Shown: piece by piece, positions 1 to 8,518 of the stretch | How the letters are laid out: each line of letters starts with the position of its first letter | Position numbering within the stretch: the stretch's first letter is position 1 | DNA from: DTU064 sp045588245 | Lineage (GTDB): Bacteria; Bacillota; Clostridia; Oscillospirales; CAG-272 | Assembly (NCBI GenBank): GCA_045588245.1 | Contig: JAZNDW010000028.1 | Span: 62,001 to 126,000, forward strand | Direction of reading: 5' to 3' | DNA: 64,000 bases | Notes under the pieces: model-generated | What the model was told of the DNA's origin: nothing | The model's database searches: none | What the model saw: the letters and a program-made list of their open reading frames with translations, nothing else | Translations under genes and position numbers: made by a program

Positions 1-85
1 CGTTAGATTGAAACGAAACCGACCTTGTATCACGAATCCCTTGCTTGAAAAATCGGTTTTTAATGTTTTTAATTTGCCGAAATAA

Positions 86-118
86 ACGAAGCGCCATTCA
101 TCAGAATGGCGCTTTGCT
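86..118 (-). terminator. Probable terminator of the surface-polymer operon
   Basis: An 11-bp perfect stem (AAGCGCCATTC / GAATGGCGCTT) with a 4-nt loop lies just past the stop of the ABC ATPase gene. On the minus strand it is followed by a moderately T-rich stretch. Bases 1-85 beyond it show no gene. Confidence 0.7.
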
Positions 119-133
119 TTTGTTTATTTGCTT

Positions 134-1171
134 TTATTTTTTCAGCTTTCCCATAACTCCGGGATTGTGATTGCTCCAAACGTTTCCGACGCTGTTTTGA
201 CCGCGAGCCCTTACGGTATAAAGATACGCGATCTTGTCTGACGGCGGAACGTCCGTATATTCAAGTCCTGCGTATCCGTCAGCGATCTGACTCCAAGCCG
301 AACCGGGGACGTTTTCCTTGCGGTACACGCGATAATCGATGGCATTGTTTATGTTGTTCCAGCTGATAGTGACCGAATCGGCGCACGACGTAACGCGGAC
401 GGTCGGTGCCGGCAGGTACGACAGCTTTGTCGGATCGCTTGCGATATGCTGATGATAAAGCTCAAGCACCGTTTCGGGATCGCCAATAGCGCGCAATTCG
501 CCGAACTCAAGCCACATAACACGAGTGCAAAGATTTTTGATCTCTCCCAGGTTGTGGGATACGATTATAACGGTCTTGTTGCTGTTGTTGATGAGAGCTT
601 CGAGCGCGGCATGGCTTTTTGCACGGAATTTCATGTCACCGACGGAAAGGACTTCGTCGATGAGGATTATATCCGTTTCAAGCATTATGGCGATGGAAAA
701 TGCCAATTTTGAATACATTCCGCTTGAATAATTCTTCACAGGACGGTCAATGGCGTCACCGATCTCGGAAAACTCTACGATGCTGTCAAACTTTTCGTCA
801 ATTTCATCTTTGGTGAATCCCATTGAAAGGGCCGAGAGAATGACGTTGTCGCGTCCTGATAACTCTCCGATAAACCCGGTTCCGAGCGAGAGAAGAGAAA
901 TGCTGTTCCCGTGGAGGTCAACGGAACCCGAATTGGGAGCCATAAGACCGGCAACAGAACGCAAAAGCGTAGATTTTCCGCTTCCGTTAGATCCGATAAT
1001 ACCGAGTATTTCGCCTTTGGGTACGGTAAAGCTGACATTGTCAAGAGCTTTTACTGTTTTTTTGTTTTTGTCGCCAAAGCGTAAGCTGCGGATACTCCGT
1101 TTTTCGGTAATATCATATTGTAAGCATAAATTCTCAACTGTAATAACTTCTGTCATAGTAATCTCTTTCAT
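134..1171 (-). CDS. tagH: Teichoic-acid type ABC exporter ATPase (TagH/Wzt family) with C-terminal FN3-like domain
   Basis: This is the nucleotide-binding subunit that powers export of a finished, lipid-linked surface polymer across the membrane with the TagG-like permease. Visible motifs are Walker A GSNGSGKS (residues about 60-67), signature YSSGM (about 149) and Walker B IILIDE (about 169), plus the long N-terminal spacing typical of the polysaccharide-exporter ATPases. Residues about 255-345 look like one fibronectin type III domain (VTISWNNI, DYRVYRK, YLYTVRA), where Wzt proteins carry a carbohydrate-binding domain. The ATG at 1171 overlaps the permease stop codon, so the two subunits are translationally coupled. 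It is the last gene of the operon. The exporter class is certain; the exact polymer is not. Confidence 0.9.
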   Translation of the reverse strand: MKEITMTEVITVENLCLQYDITEKRSIRSLRFGDKNKKTVKALDNVSFTVPKGEILGIIGSNGSGKSTLLRSVAGLMAPNSGSVDLHGNSISLLSLGTGFIGELSGRDNVILSALSMGFTKDEIDEKFDSIVEFSEIGDAIDRPVKNYSSGMYSKLAFSIAIMLETDIILIDEVLSVGDMKFRAKSHAALEALINNSNKTVIIVSHNLGEIKNLCTRVMWLEFGELRAIGDPETVLELYHQHIASDPTKLSYLPAPTVRVTSCADSVTISWNNINNAIDYRVYRKENVPGSAWSQIADGYAGLEYTDVPPSDKIAYLYTVRARGQNSVGNVWSNHNPGVMGKLKK

Positions 1172-1953
1172 CAAACGACTTTGATATATTGGCTTTCGGA
1201 CTTATATATCCTGCGGACACCGAGTACGCTGACAACGATTGCTATAATAAAATACGTTATGAGCAGTCCCCATTGAGCCGGTGTTGCATAAAGCAAGGCA
1301 TTTCGTGCCTCAAATATAATAAGCGCAATAGGGTTGAAAGTGAATACCGCTTTTGAGACTGCAGGTGCTAACAGCTCGTTTATGGGATAAAAGACACCCG
1401 TGATGTAAAAGAGCATCTGCAAAAAGATCACCATCAGTTTTTGCAGGTCTTCAACGTAAACGCCGATGTGCATACACCAAGAGCATATACCGAACGTGAA
1501 AACGAACAGTACGAGCGTTATCGGCACGATCGATAAAAGGTTAAGGCTCAGGGGTACACGGTAAAATACCATAAGAGCGATGATCGGCACGTATGAGCAA
1601 AGCATTTTGAAAGCGTTTACACAAAGCATTGATAAAATCAGCACAAACTTCGGAATATACACCTTTGACGCAACGGCGCGGTAGCGCTTGAACAGCGTTA
1701 TACTCGAAACTACGCTGCTGTTGAAGAAACGCCAATATGTGAGTCCGACAATGATGAACGCGACAACGTAGGTCGTTGTGCGATGGAACACCGCGGTAAA
1801 CACGAACATATAGACGAACATGAAAAGTACAGGCTCAAGCACCCACCAGAATCCGCCGAGCCATGAGCTTGCAAGCTCCGCTTTGAGCTGTGCTTTGGCG
1901 GAATAGAGAATATAGCCTCTGTATTTCATTAAGTCGTTAAAGAATTTTTTCAT
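1171..1953 (-). CDS. tagG: Teichoic-acid type ABC exporter permease (TagG/Wzm family)
   Basis: This ABC-2 type permease of about 260 residues has six hydrophobic segments and an N-terminal amphipathic stretch (KYRGYILYSAKAQLKAELA) like the interface helix of Wzm/TagG. It would form the membrane channel for the polymer made by the upstream genes. I start it at the second in-frame ATG (1953), because GGAG lies six bases in front of it; the ATG at 1965 has no Shine-Dalgarno sequence. It is directly followed by its ATPase with a one-base stop/start overlap, and preceded by the DUF6270-like gene about 50 bp upstream. Family assignment is secure from size, topology and its ATPase partner. Confidence 0.9.
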   Translation of the reverse strand: MKKFFNDLMKYRGYILYSAKAQLKAELASSWLGGFWWVLEPVLFMFVYMFVFTAVFHRTTTYVVAFIIVGLTYWRFFNSSVVSSITLFKRYRAVASKVYIPKFVLILSMLCVNAFKMLCSYVPIIALMVFYRVPLSLNLLSIVPITLVLFVFTFGICSWCMHIGVYVEDLQKLMVIFLQMLFYITGVFYPINELLAPAVSKAVFTFNPIALIIFEARNALLYATPAQWGLLITYFIIAIVVSVLGVRRIYKSESQYIKVV

Positions 1954-2003
1954 CGTTAACTCCATCGGGTCCGCTTTTCTTGCGGAGAGTTAAATTATAT
2001 TTG

Positions 2004-4208
2004 TTATAAAGATAATAGTGACGAAAGAAGCGATTCTGCATTTTCGTCGTTTGCCAAGCCTTTATCGTAGAGCTCCGCTATTGCGGCGGCATTAGCCGTG
2101 ATCGTCTCGGCGGGGAGCTTGAGAACACAGCGGTCAAGCCGAGTGGGGAAGAGCTCCGCAGGTATTTCGTCTGCGGAATTGTTCTGCCTCAGCTTAGCCA
2201 TACGCGATACTCTTGTAGACGACCTGTACTCGCTGTAGTGACGGGCAGAAGGCATCTCTTCGATGATCTTGTGCATCAGCTCGATCACTTCATAGTAAAA
2301 CTCGTTTTCGTAATGCACCGAGTTCAGATAGAGCAGGTTCATTTCATCGGAAACGAAACTGTCAACGAAGTCGATATAGTAGCACCCTGAGCATTTTGCA
2401 AAATGTTCAGCATATATATCGCTTTTGGGATTGCGCGTGATGCTGTCGTTATAGTCCTTATCTCCGAACCGCTTGAGCTTGCCGCAAAAATCAATATAAT
2501 GCGTCATCCGCTTATGCTTAATAAGAATGACGCGGTCGCCGTAACGTCCGCGGACGTATTCGGCGAGCCGATCAAGTTCGGCTTTTATTTCGTCGTCGGA
2601 GAAGGCTTCGTATAAGTTGACGTTTTTCGCACCGAGCCGTTTTGAGCAGAAATTCTTGTTATCGTTATAGTATTTTCCGCGCAAATTGTATATGGAAAGA
2701 GCCGTAAGCGTGTAAAAATCCAAAACGAGCCAATCTGCCCCCGACTTGTTGAGTGTGTCGCATACGGTGCCGTCAAGCTGATGCTTGATAACTAGATTGT
2801 CATTTGAGATCGGCGGGGAGAAGAGCATATCGAGATAAAACGGCTTCGGTCCGTCCATGAAAACGGGAAGTGCCTGGAACATATCCGTGCGAACTACGAT
2901 AGAGGACGCTCTGTCAACGAGGCAATACTGGAACGTAAGACGGGATACACAGCTTCCCAAAAGGTCAACAGCGTGCGGCTTCAGTATCGTCTCTGGCGTG
3001 CCGTCGTACAGGCGCAGTATATCCTCTGCGCGATAACGGACCACTTCGTCATCCGTCATCTCAAGCTGCATACGGGCAAAATAGTACCCGTAGTTGACTT
3101 CCGTTACCTGCTCGGGGAAAACGTCGCTCCAGTGAGCGCGGGCGTAATCCACAGTGTCCTTCCAAAGAGCACGAACGGTGAGCTTGTTTTTGAACAGTTG
3201 ATCGTACCGAATACTCGGATTGACGTAATCCTTCGCGATAACGGCGTTCATCGCCAACAGTATTTCACGCGCCGTCTCTGCGTTCGGAGCCGACATATCG
3301 AGTCCGTCAGCAACCTCGGTGTAGCTTGATTTCAAAAGCTTTTCAGCCGAGCGTAACAGCTCGTAATTTTCCTTGATAAACCAAGGCTCAGCGCTGTATA
3401 CGAGATTTTCCACAGCCCAGCTTGAACGTAAAAACGAGCCAAAGGCTTTTTTGTAAAGGTTAGAGTAGTATTTGCAGCATCTGTCAAGAGAATAGCGGAA
3501 TATGGGACGGCGGCGCACGTGCTGACGGCGCACGAAGCGGCGGATGTTGTCAGCGGTATCGGCGTAAGCTTCACTTTCATATTGATTGCCGTTTGGCTTC
3601 TTTTCCATGTAATAAAAACGAAGCGTGTCGATGACGGTGCAGCCCGTCTTTTTTACGAACAGATCCTCGCACTCACTCATGGTTTTATTGAATGTGGCGC
3701 ATTCCTGCTCGCGTATTCTGTCTCCTACGGCATAATATGCGCTTTTATATGTCTTGACGAGCGCGATCTTGTCGGAGGGGAAATGCTTTAATATGATCTT
3801 TGCAAACTCTTCGGTCAGATGCTGTTTTTTGTCGCGGGACAGATCATTTGCAGATACCTCTTTTGCCCCCTTGCCGTATTCTGTAAGCGGCATATCGGCA
3901 TACTTTGTGTAATAGCTGGCTTTGCGGGTGACAAGAGGCTGGCAGACATAATGCAGATCAACGATAACGTATTCCGCATCAGCATTCTCAAGATAGTCTG
4001 AAAGACCGTTGTTGAGATCGACACGGCGGACGGGATCTTTATGCTTACTTTTGAAAATAGGCTTTTTTGATGAAGCGAGAGCAAACGGCGACGCACCGAT
4101 AAGAGTGTCGGTGACGTTGATCGCAGATAAAAGTCCGCGCTTATAAATAGTGCCGCAAACGAGGTTTCCGCCGATCAGAAGAACGCTGTTTTCTTTTTTG
4201 TTATTCAT
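2004..4208 (-). CDS. Large protein with two DUF6270/SGNH-like modules, polymer modification candidate
   Basis: The second half (from about residue 415) contains LLGSCVSRLTFQY, the hallmark of DUF6270 proteins, which are found in capsule and wall-polymer clusters and resemble SGNH-fold esterases or transferases. The first half repeats the same layout in weaker form: LLIGGNLVCGTIYK against LLGSCVSRLTFQY, YVIVDLHYV against WLVLDFYTL, IALVKTYKSAYY against VILIKHKRMTHY, and CTVIDTLRFYY against CYYIDFVDSFV. It therefore looks like an internal duplication. A late NSVHYENEFYY segment could supply a catalytic His. No signal peptide or membrane segment is visible, so it should act in the cytoplasm, perhaps decorating a precursor. 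The start overlaps the upstream LicD stop by one base. The enzymatic role is unknown. Confidence 0.6.
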   Translation of the reverse strand: MNNKKENSVLLIGGNLVCGTIYKRGLLSAINVTDTLIGASPFALASSKKPIFKSKHKDPVRRVDLNNGLSDYLENADAEYVIVDLHYVCQPLVTRKASYYTKYADMPLTEYGKGAKEVSANDLSRDKKQHLTEEFAKIILKHFPSDKIALVKTYKSAYYAVGDRIREQECATFNKTMSECEDLFVKKTGCTVIDTLRFYYMEKKPNGNQYESEAYADTADNIRRFVRRQHVRRRPIFRYSLDRCCKYYSNLYKKAFGSFLRSSWAVENLVYSAEPWFIKENYELLRSAEKLLKSSYTEVADGLDMSAPNAETAREILLAMNAVIAKDYVNPSIRYDQLFKNKLTVRALWKDTVDYARAHWSDVFPEQVTEVNYGYYFARMQLEMTDDEVVRYRAEDILRLYDGTPETILKPHAVDLLGSCVSRLTFQYCLVDRASSIVVRTDMFQALPVFMDGPKPFYLDMLFSPPISNDNLVIKHQLDGTVCDTLNKSGADWLVLDFYTLTALSIYNLRGKYYNDNKNFCSKRLGAKNVNLYEAFSDDEIKAELDRLAEYVRGRYGDRVILIKHKRMTHYIDFCGKLKRFGDKDYNDSITRNPKSDIYAEHFAKCSGCYYIDFVDSFVSDEMNLLYLNSVHYENEFYYEVIELMHKIIEEMPSARHYSEYRSSTRVSRMAKLRQNNSADEIPAELFPTRLDRCVLKLPAETITANAAAIAELYDKGLANDENAESLLSSLLSL

Positions 4209-7075
4209 TACTTTTTATCCTGAGATGTAGTGTTTTCCTCAGCACGTTTCTTTTCGTCAGCCAAAACGTCTACGCTCCAACGTAAAAGTCTGTGGGAAAC
4301 CTGATTGTGCTTAGGAGGGAACTGCATATAGTCTCCGTATTGCATCGTTAAAAATACATCGGGACGGCGCGGCACTCTTGCTCGGTGTCCGTCAAACAGA
4401 ACGTCCTGATACGGAAGCAGGTCATCAAGCTTGATATATGTGTATGAGGGAACAAAGCTTGCAACAGTCGTTAGTCCAAGCTCCTCTGCCTTGTCGTTAT
4501 AATACGTTGCACGCTCAATGTAGGCTTTCTGCGACTTTTTGAGTGACTGAAGCTTGAAGAAGGTACGCTTCAGTATTCCGTAGCCTTTGCAGTAAAGCTC
4601 GTATAAGTCACGCGGCAGGTAAGGGTCTATCGGTTCGGGCTTCTGATTGTTAACGATGCGGTTATGAACTTTGGATAGACCGATCACCTCTTTTTTGAAG
4701 GCTTCCTGAGCACCGGGCTCGTTGGGGATAAAATCGAAGGGGAAAATATCGAGGCAGATTCCCTTGTGGAAAGCGCGGCGCTCGTTATATTCCGTGATGT
4801 ATTCGGTATTGTTCAGCCTTAATTTAGAGAAAAGATACGGGATATGAGGGTCCTTTTTTCTCGTTTGGAGAAAGAATCTTTCGTCAAGATAAGGCTCAGC
4901 TTCGTTAATGAAGCGGTCGTAATCGGCGCGGAGCATGCCGATGTCGATATCGTCGTCCCACGGAATAAATCCGCCGTTACGCATATATCCGAGCATGGAG
5001 CCGCCGCAGATGAAGTAACCGATTCCGAGCTTGCGGCAGATCTCATCAACCTTATCGAGCAGCAAAAAGTCCGCTTTTTGAATTGACGTCACCTGATAGT
5101 GAAGTGCCTCGTCGATAACGGGGGTCCAGACGGAATAGTCCCGCGGACAGTTAATCTCGGTGTCGCGGAAGTTGCATTTTCCAAGAGGAAAGAGATCGTC
5201 CTCGCGTATGAACTTCGATTTTTCATGAGCGACTCTGCCGTAAAGATGCGTTTCATCATCGTCGTTATAATATTGCGCAAGCTCGTCGATCTCGCGGTAA
5301 AGCGACATGATCGGCTCCTCGCCGTATTTTTTCTTTGCGCGCTCAAGTTCTTTTTTCGAGATAGCTTTGGGGTTACCGGATTCATAGTCCGCAAGCTTTT
5401 TGATAAGCGTGTTTCTGCGGTTAAGCTTTCTTACGAATGCGTACTGCGTATCGTATCCTTCGGGGATCTTATCAAAGGGAACGAGTCTTAATTCGCCTTC
5501 AAAATAGAACGGTGTAGACAAAGAAACGGTTTTTGTCAGCTTGGGGCAGCGACGCGCGCTGTCACGGAATTCGGAAAGCTTGATCCCATATTCACCGTCG
5601 TGATTGCGGAGTGCATGGAGCAGCTTTTCATATTCGGTGCGCAGAAGGGCAACGTCCCATCCCGACGTCGGGTGAGACGGAATGTAGTCGTTATAGGTTA
5701 CAGCTCCGATCAAAAGATCCGCAATAGCAAAATATGTGATATCGTGATCCAGACAAAGCTTTATGAGACGTTTTAAGATCTCTGTTTTTTGTGCGTTTGC
5801 GGCACGGTTATAGTCAATGTCGGATTTTTCTGACCATATATAAAGGTCTGCAGGAACATTGATCTCAAAATCGTTCATCTGCAAACGAACCGTCGGGAAC
5901 ACCTGTCCGAAAAACAAAGTTTTGCTTTGTCCGCATTCAATGCGGCAGATGCGTGTGGTGTCGGAAAATTCACCGCCGTTATATTTTTGAGCCGTTGTGT
6001 GCAGCGACTTATACGCATTGGAAACAGCTTCCTCGTTGCGGGGTTCGGCATTCAGTGCTGAATTATAGCGTGCGGAGAGCTTTTTTATTTCATCCATGAA
6101 TTCGCGGCGCTCACGTTCTTCTTCGGGAAGGCAGTCGTATGGCATGACGGAAATGACGTTGTCGTATACGTCCTCTACGTCCGCGTAGTCTGCGTGAGCG
6201 ATACGAAGCGCACCGTCGGGTGCGCCGTTACGGGCGCAATCAAAACAGATCAGCTTGCTGTCGGGGTCGATAAGCGACACAAGCTTATTTCGGTCGTGAC
6301 GGAGCATACCGACTTCGATAGCGGATGTATCAAGATCGGGCGGCAGCTTGCCATACATTCTTGCGCCGACTGCAAGCTTGGAAATTGCAAAATAGGGGAG
6401 CGAATGCTTGCGGCAAAGCTCGTCAAGGGCACGAAGCGCGGCGAGTCTTTCAACGTCATGCTGCTGCGGTACGTCGGCGCACGTGTCGAGCGCCGTTGTG
6501 GCGACGGCGTTGCCGTAAAAGGCTTTGTTCTTTGTCGGGTAAACGAGCGCACGGTTGAAGGCAGGCGTCGTCTTGCCGACGAGTGACGCCATCATAACGG
6601 CGTCTTCGTCGCCGTTATACCGCTTTGCAAAAGCGGTGAGCTTTTCGTATGCGGAGTCAAGATTCTCGTCTTTGTTTTTATACATCAGAAGATACGCCTT
6701 GTTTGCTTCGTCCATTTGAGAAAGAAAGTTCTTTCTTTCCTCTGCGGACAAAGGAAGAGCGTCATAAGGATAAAGAAGTATTTCCTCGCCGCCAAGGCTG
6801 ACGGAAAGAAAGCCGAGCTTCGAGTCGGAAACGGTGAATCCGTATTCGTCAGCGTCAGTGGTGAACGTATCAAAGTCGCATCTCGGCATACCCACGCTCC
6901 ATTCGGACGCGATCTCCACATCAGTGAGCGGACGAAGGTTTCTCGCGGCACGGTCGAGCATACCGACAGCAAAATATGTTACGTCGCGTTTCATGGCATA
7001 AGCGTGAAGCTTATGTATCACGGCTGTTTTTTCGGTGAGCATAAGCTCGTTTTTTGTATTTTCGTTAGTATTCAT
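4208..7075 (-). CDS. LicD-family protein with one intact and three degenerate LicD modules
   Basis: LicD proteins transfer phosphocholine or similar phospho-groups, usually from a CDP-activated donor, onto surface glycans. The C-terminal module (about residues 655-930) is complete: GGSMLGYMRNGGFIPWDDDIDIG, the nucleotidyltransferase-like core with its Asp triad. Three earlier modules share the same frame (YFAVGMLDRAARN...GMPRCDFD; YFAISKLAVGARM...GMLRHDRN; YFAIADLLIGAVT...ALLRTEYE) but lack the GG and DDD residues, so they should be inactive. At 955 residues the protein is about three times the usual LicD size. No membrane segments are seen. It is second of two adjacent licD genes, with 16 bp to the upstream one. 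The dead modules may bind acceptor or regulate activity. Confidence 0.8.
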   Translation of the reverse strand: MNTNENTKNELMLTEKTAVIHKLHAYAMKRDVTYFAVGMLDRAARNLRPLTDVEIASEWSVGMPRCDFDTFTTDADEYGFTVSDSKLGFLSVSLGGEEILLYPYDALPLSAEERKNFLSQMDEANKAYLLMYKNKDENLDSAYEKLTAFAKRYNGDEDAVMMASLVGKTTPAFNRALVYPTKNKAFYGNAVATTALDTCADVPQQHDVERLAALRALDELCRKHSLPYFAISKLAVGARMYGKLPPDLDTSAIEVGMLRHDRNKLVSLIDPDSKLICFDCARNGAPDGALRIAHADYADVEDVYDNVISVMPYDCLPEEERERREFMDEIKKLSARYNSALNAEPRNEEAVSNAYKSLHTTAQKYNGGEFSDTTRICRIECGQSKTLFFGQVFPTVRLQMNDFEINVPADLYIWSEKSDIDYNRAANAQKTEILKRLIKLCLDHDITYFAIADLLIGAVTYNDYIPSHPTSGWDVALLRTEYEKLLHALRNHDGEYGIKLSEFRDSARRCPKLTKTVSLSTPFYFEGELRLVPFDKIPEGYDTQYAFVRKLNRRNTLIKKLADYESGNPKAISKKELERAKKKYGEEPIMSLYREIDELAQYYNDDDETHLYGRVAHEKSKFIREDDLFPLGKCNFRDTEINCPRDYSVWTPVIDEALHYQVTSIQKADFLLLDKVDEICRKLGIGYFICGGSMLGYMRNGGFIPWDDDIDIGMLRADYDRFINEAEPYLDERFFLQTRKKDPHIPYLFSKLRLNNTEYITEYNERRAFHKGICLDIFPFDFIPNEPGAQEAFKKEVIGLSKVHNRIVNNQKPEPIDPYLPRDLYELYCKGYGILKRTFFKLQSLKKSQKAYIERATYYNDKAEELGLTTVASFVPSYTYIKLDDLLPYQDVLFDGHRARVPRRPDVFLTMQYGDYMQFPPKHNQVSHRLLRWSVDVLADEKKRAEENTTSQDKK

Positions 7076-7091
7076 ATAATAATCTCTTGTT

Positions 7092-8507
7092 TCACTTTAT
7101 ATTTGTCGGATCCTCGCGCATAACCGTACTGCCTAAATCAAACTCCACGGCATTGTGGTGACTGTACCGTTTTGACGGAGATGGCCAGGTCATATAGTTA
7201 TTTCCGTATGAGAATCGCAGATAAGCGTCGTAATCCTTCGGGACGGGGAATAAGTGTCCCTCAAATGCTATATTGACAGAATCGGAAAGAATATCGGCGC
7301 GGAAGTTTCCGTGACCGAGATGCTCACCCATACCGTCGTAGCAGTAACGTGAGTTTTTGCTGTTATATAGCGTCATAACACCGCGTTCTAAATGTTCGAG
7401 CTTTTCTATCGGCGTGCGCCGAACGTAACGGCTTACAATGCGGCAAATGCCACGCAGCTTGCCGTAAAAATGGAGAGGGGAGCCGTCCCACTTATGAAAC
7501 ACCATAGAACGTAGTAGACGTGTCGCAAATATATGAAGCTTCAACAGTGCCGTATTCTTCGGCGCACCGTCGTGTGCGAAGATATCGATCCATACCTCGT
7601 TGTGCATTTCGGGAAAGCGGCTTGAAAACTCTGTCACAAACCGTGTATTCAAAAGACGAAGCTTCGAAAACGGGCTGTGATAGTGCGGATCGGTTTTTGA
7701 ATTCTGGAAAAAGAAGCCGCCGCCGACTTTTTCGGGTGCGATCACTGAAAGACGGTCAAAGTTTTCGCGCGTCATCATAACGTCGATGTCGTCATCCCAG
7801 GGGATGAAGCCGCCGTGACGGACAGCACCCAGAAGCGTGCCGCCTCCGAGAAAGTATTGAATGCCGTTCTCACGGCATATTCGGTCAAGCTCCAAAAGGC
7901 AAAGCAGCTGTGCTTTTTGCAAGCGTCGAAGCTCGCCGTTATATGATGTGTCGTCGTAAAATCGCCTTTCGGGATGCGTTTTCAAAAGACGAAGCGTGCG
8001 TACGGCATCCTCACGGCAAACAAGCTTTTCAAATTCGATGTCACCTATGCCGTAGCTGCCGATTTTGTACGAGGATACGGCAGAGATCAACAAGGAAAAA
8101 AAGTCGATCACGTGCAGTTTCGGGTGCGTATCGTCAAAAACGATACTGTCATCGGCACCGAATCCTTCGGGAAGCCCTGCACCGTAAAGCGGCGGCAGGT
8201 TGACGGTCATGTATGTGTCGTTACCGCCGTCAACGGCGGCGGTGTAGACAGCAATCACGCGTGAAGCGTCCGTTATAATGTTCGATTTCGGAATATCAAC
8301 GAAGATATGGCAGTCAGCACCGCCTACTGTGACGTCAGCACCGTGTGCTGTAAAAATATCATGTGCCGCATCGTCAAGCACGTGGCAAGCGGACGTAAAA
8401 GCAATGATTTGTCCTTTAAGGCGGGAGCTTGCAGACAAAGCCGTTACCCATTCCGCACGAAACTCGGACATATTCAATTCATACGTGTCGGTATTTCGTT
8501 TCGTCAT
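7092..8507 (-). CDS. LicD-family phosphotransferase with N-terminal domain of unclear origin
   Basis: Residues from about 205 carry a complete LicD core (CRENGIQYFLGGGTLLGAVR and GGFIPWDDDIDVMM), so this should be an active phospho-group transferase modifying a surface polymer. The first 190 residues are not LicD-like; a stretch with NLPPLYGAG followed by VIDFFSLL is faintly like the substrate half of NAD-dependent epimerases, but the Rossmann glycine motif is missing, so this is only a guess. I start at the ATG at 8507 because AAAGGAGG sits in front of it; the longer reading frame upstream lacks such a site and runs into the previous gene. The gap to the preceding gene is 11 bp, consistent with one operon. 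Confidence 0.8.
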   Translation of the reverse strand: MTKRNTDTYELNMSEFRAEWVTALSASSRLKGQIIAFTSACHVLDDAAHDIFTAHGADVTVGGADCHIFVDIPKSNIITDASRVIAVYTAAVDGGNDTYMTVNLPPLYGAGLPEGFGADDSIVFDDTHPKLHVIDFFSLLISAVSSYKIGSYGIGDIEFEKLVCREDAVRTLRLLKTHPERRFYDDTSYNGELRRLQKAQLLCLLELDRICRENGIQYFLGGGTLLGAVRHGGFIPWDDDIDVMMTRENFDRLSVIAPEKVGGGFFFQNSKTDPHYHSPFSKLRLLNTRFVTEFSSRFPEMHNEVWIDIFAHDGAPKNTALLKLHIFATRLLRSMVFHKWDGSPLHFYGKLRGICRIVSRYVRRTPIEKLEHLERGVMTLYNSKNSRYCYDGMGEHLGHGNFRADILSDSVNIAFEGHLFPVPKDYDAYLRFSYGNNYMTWPSPSKRYSHHNAVEFDLGSTVMREDPTNIK

Positions 8508-8518
8508 ACGTCCTCCTT

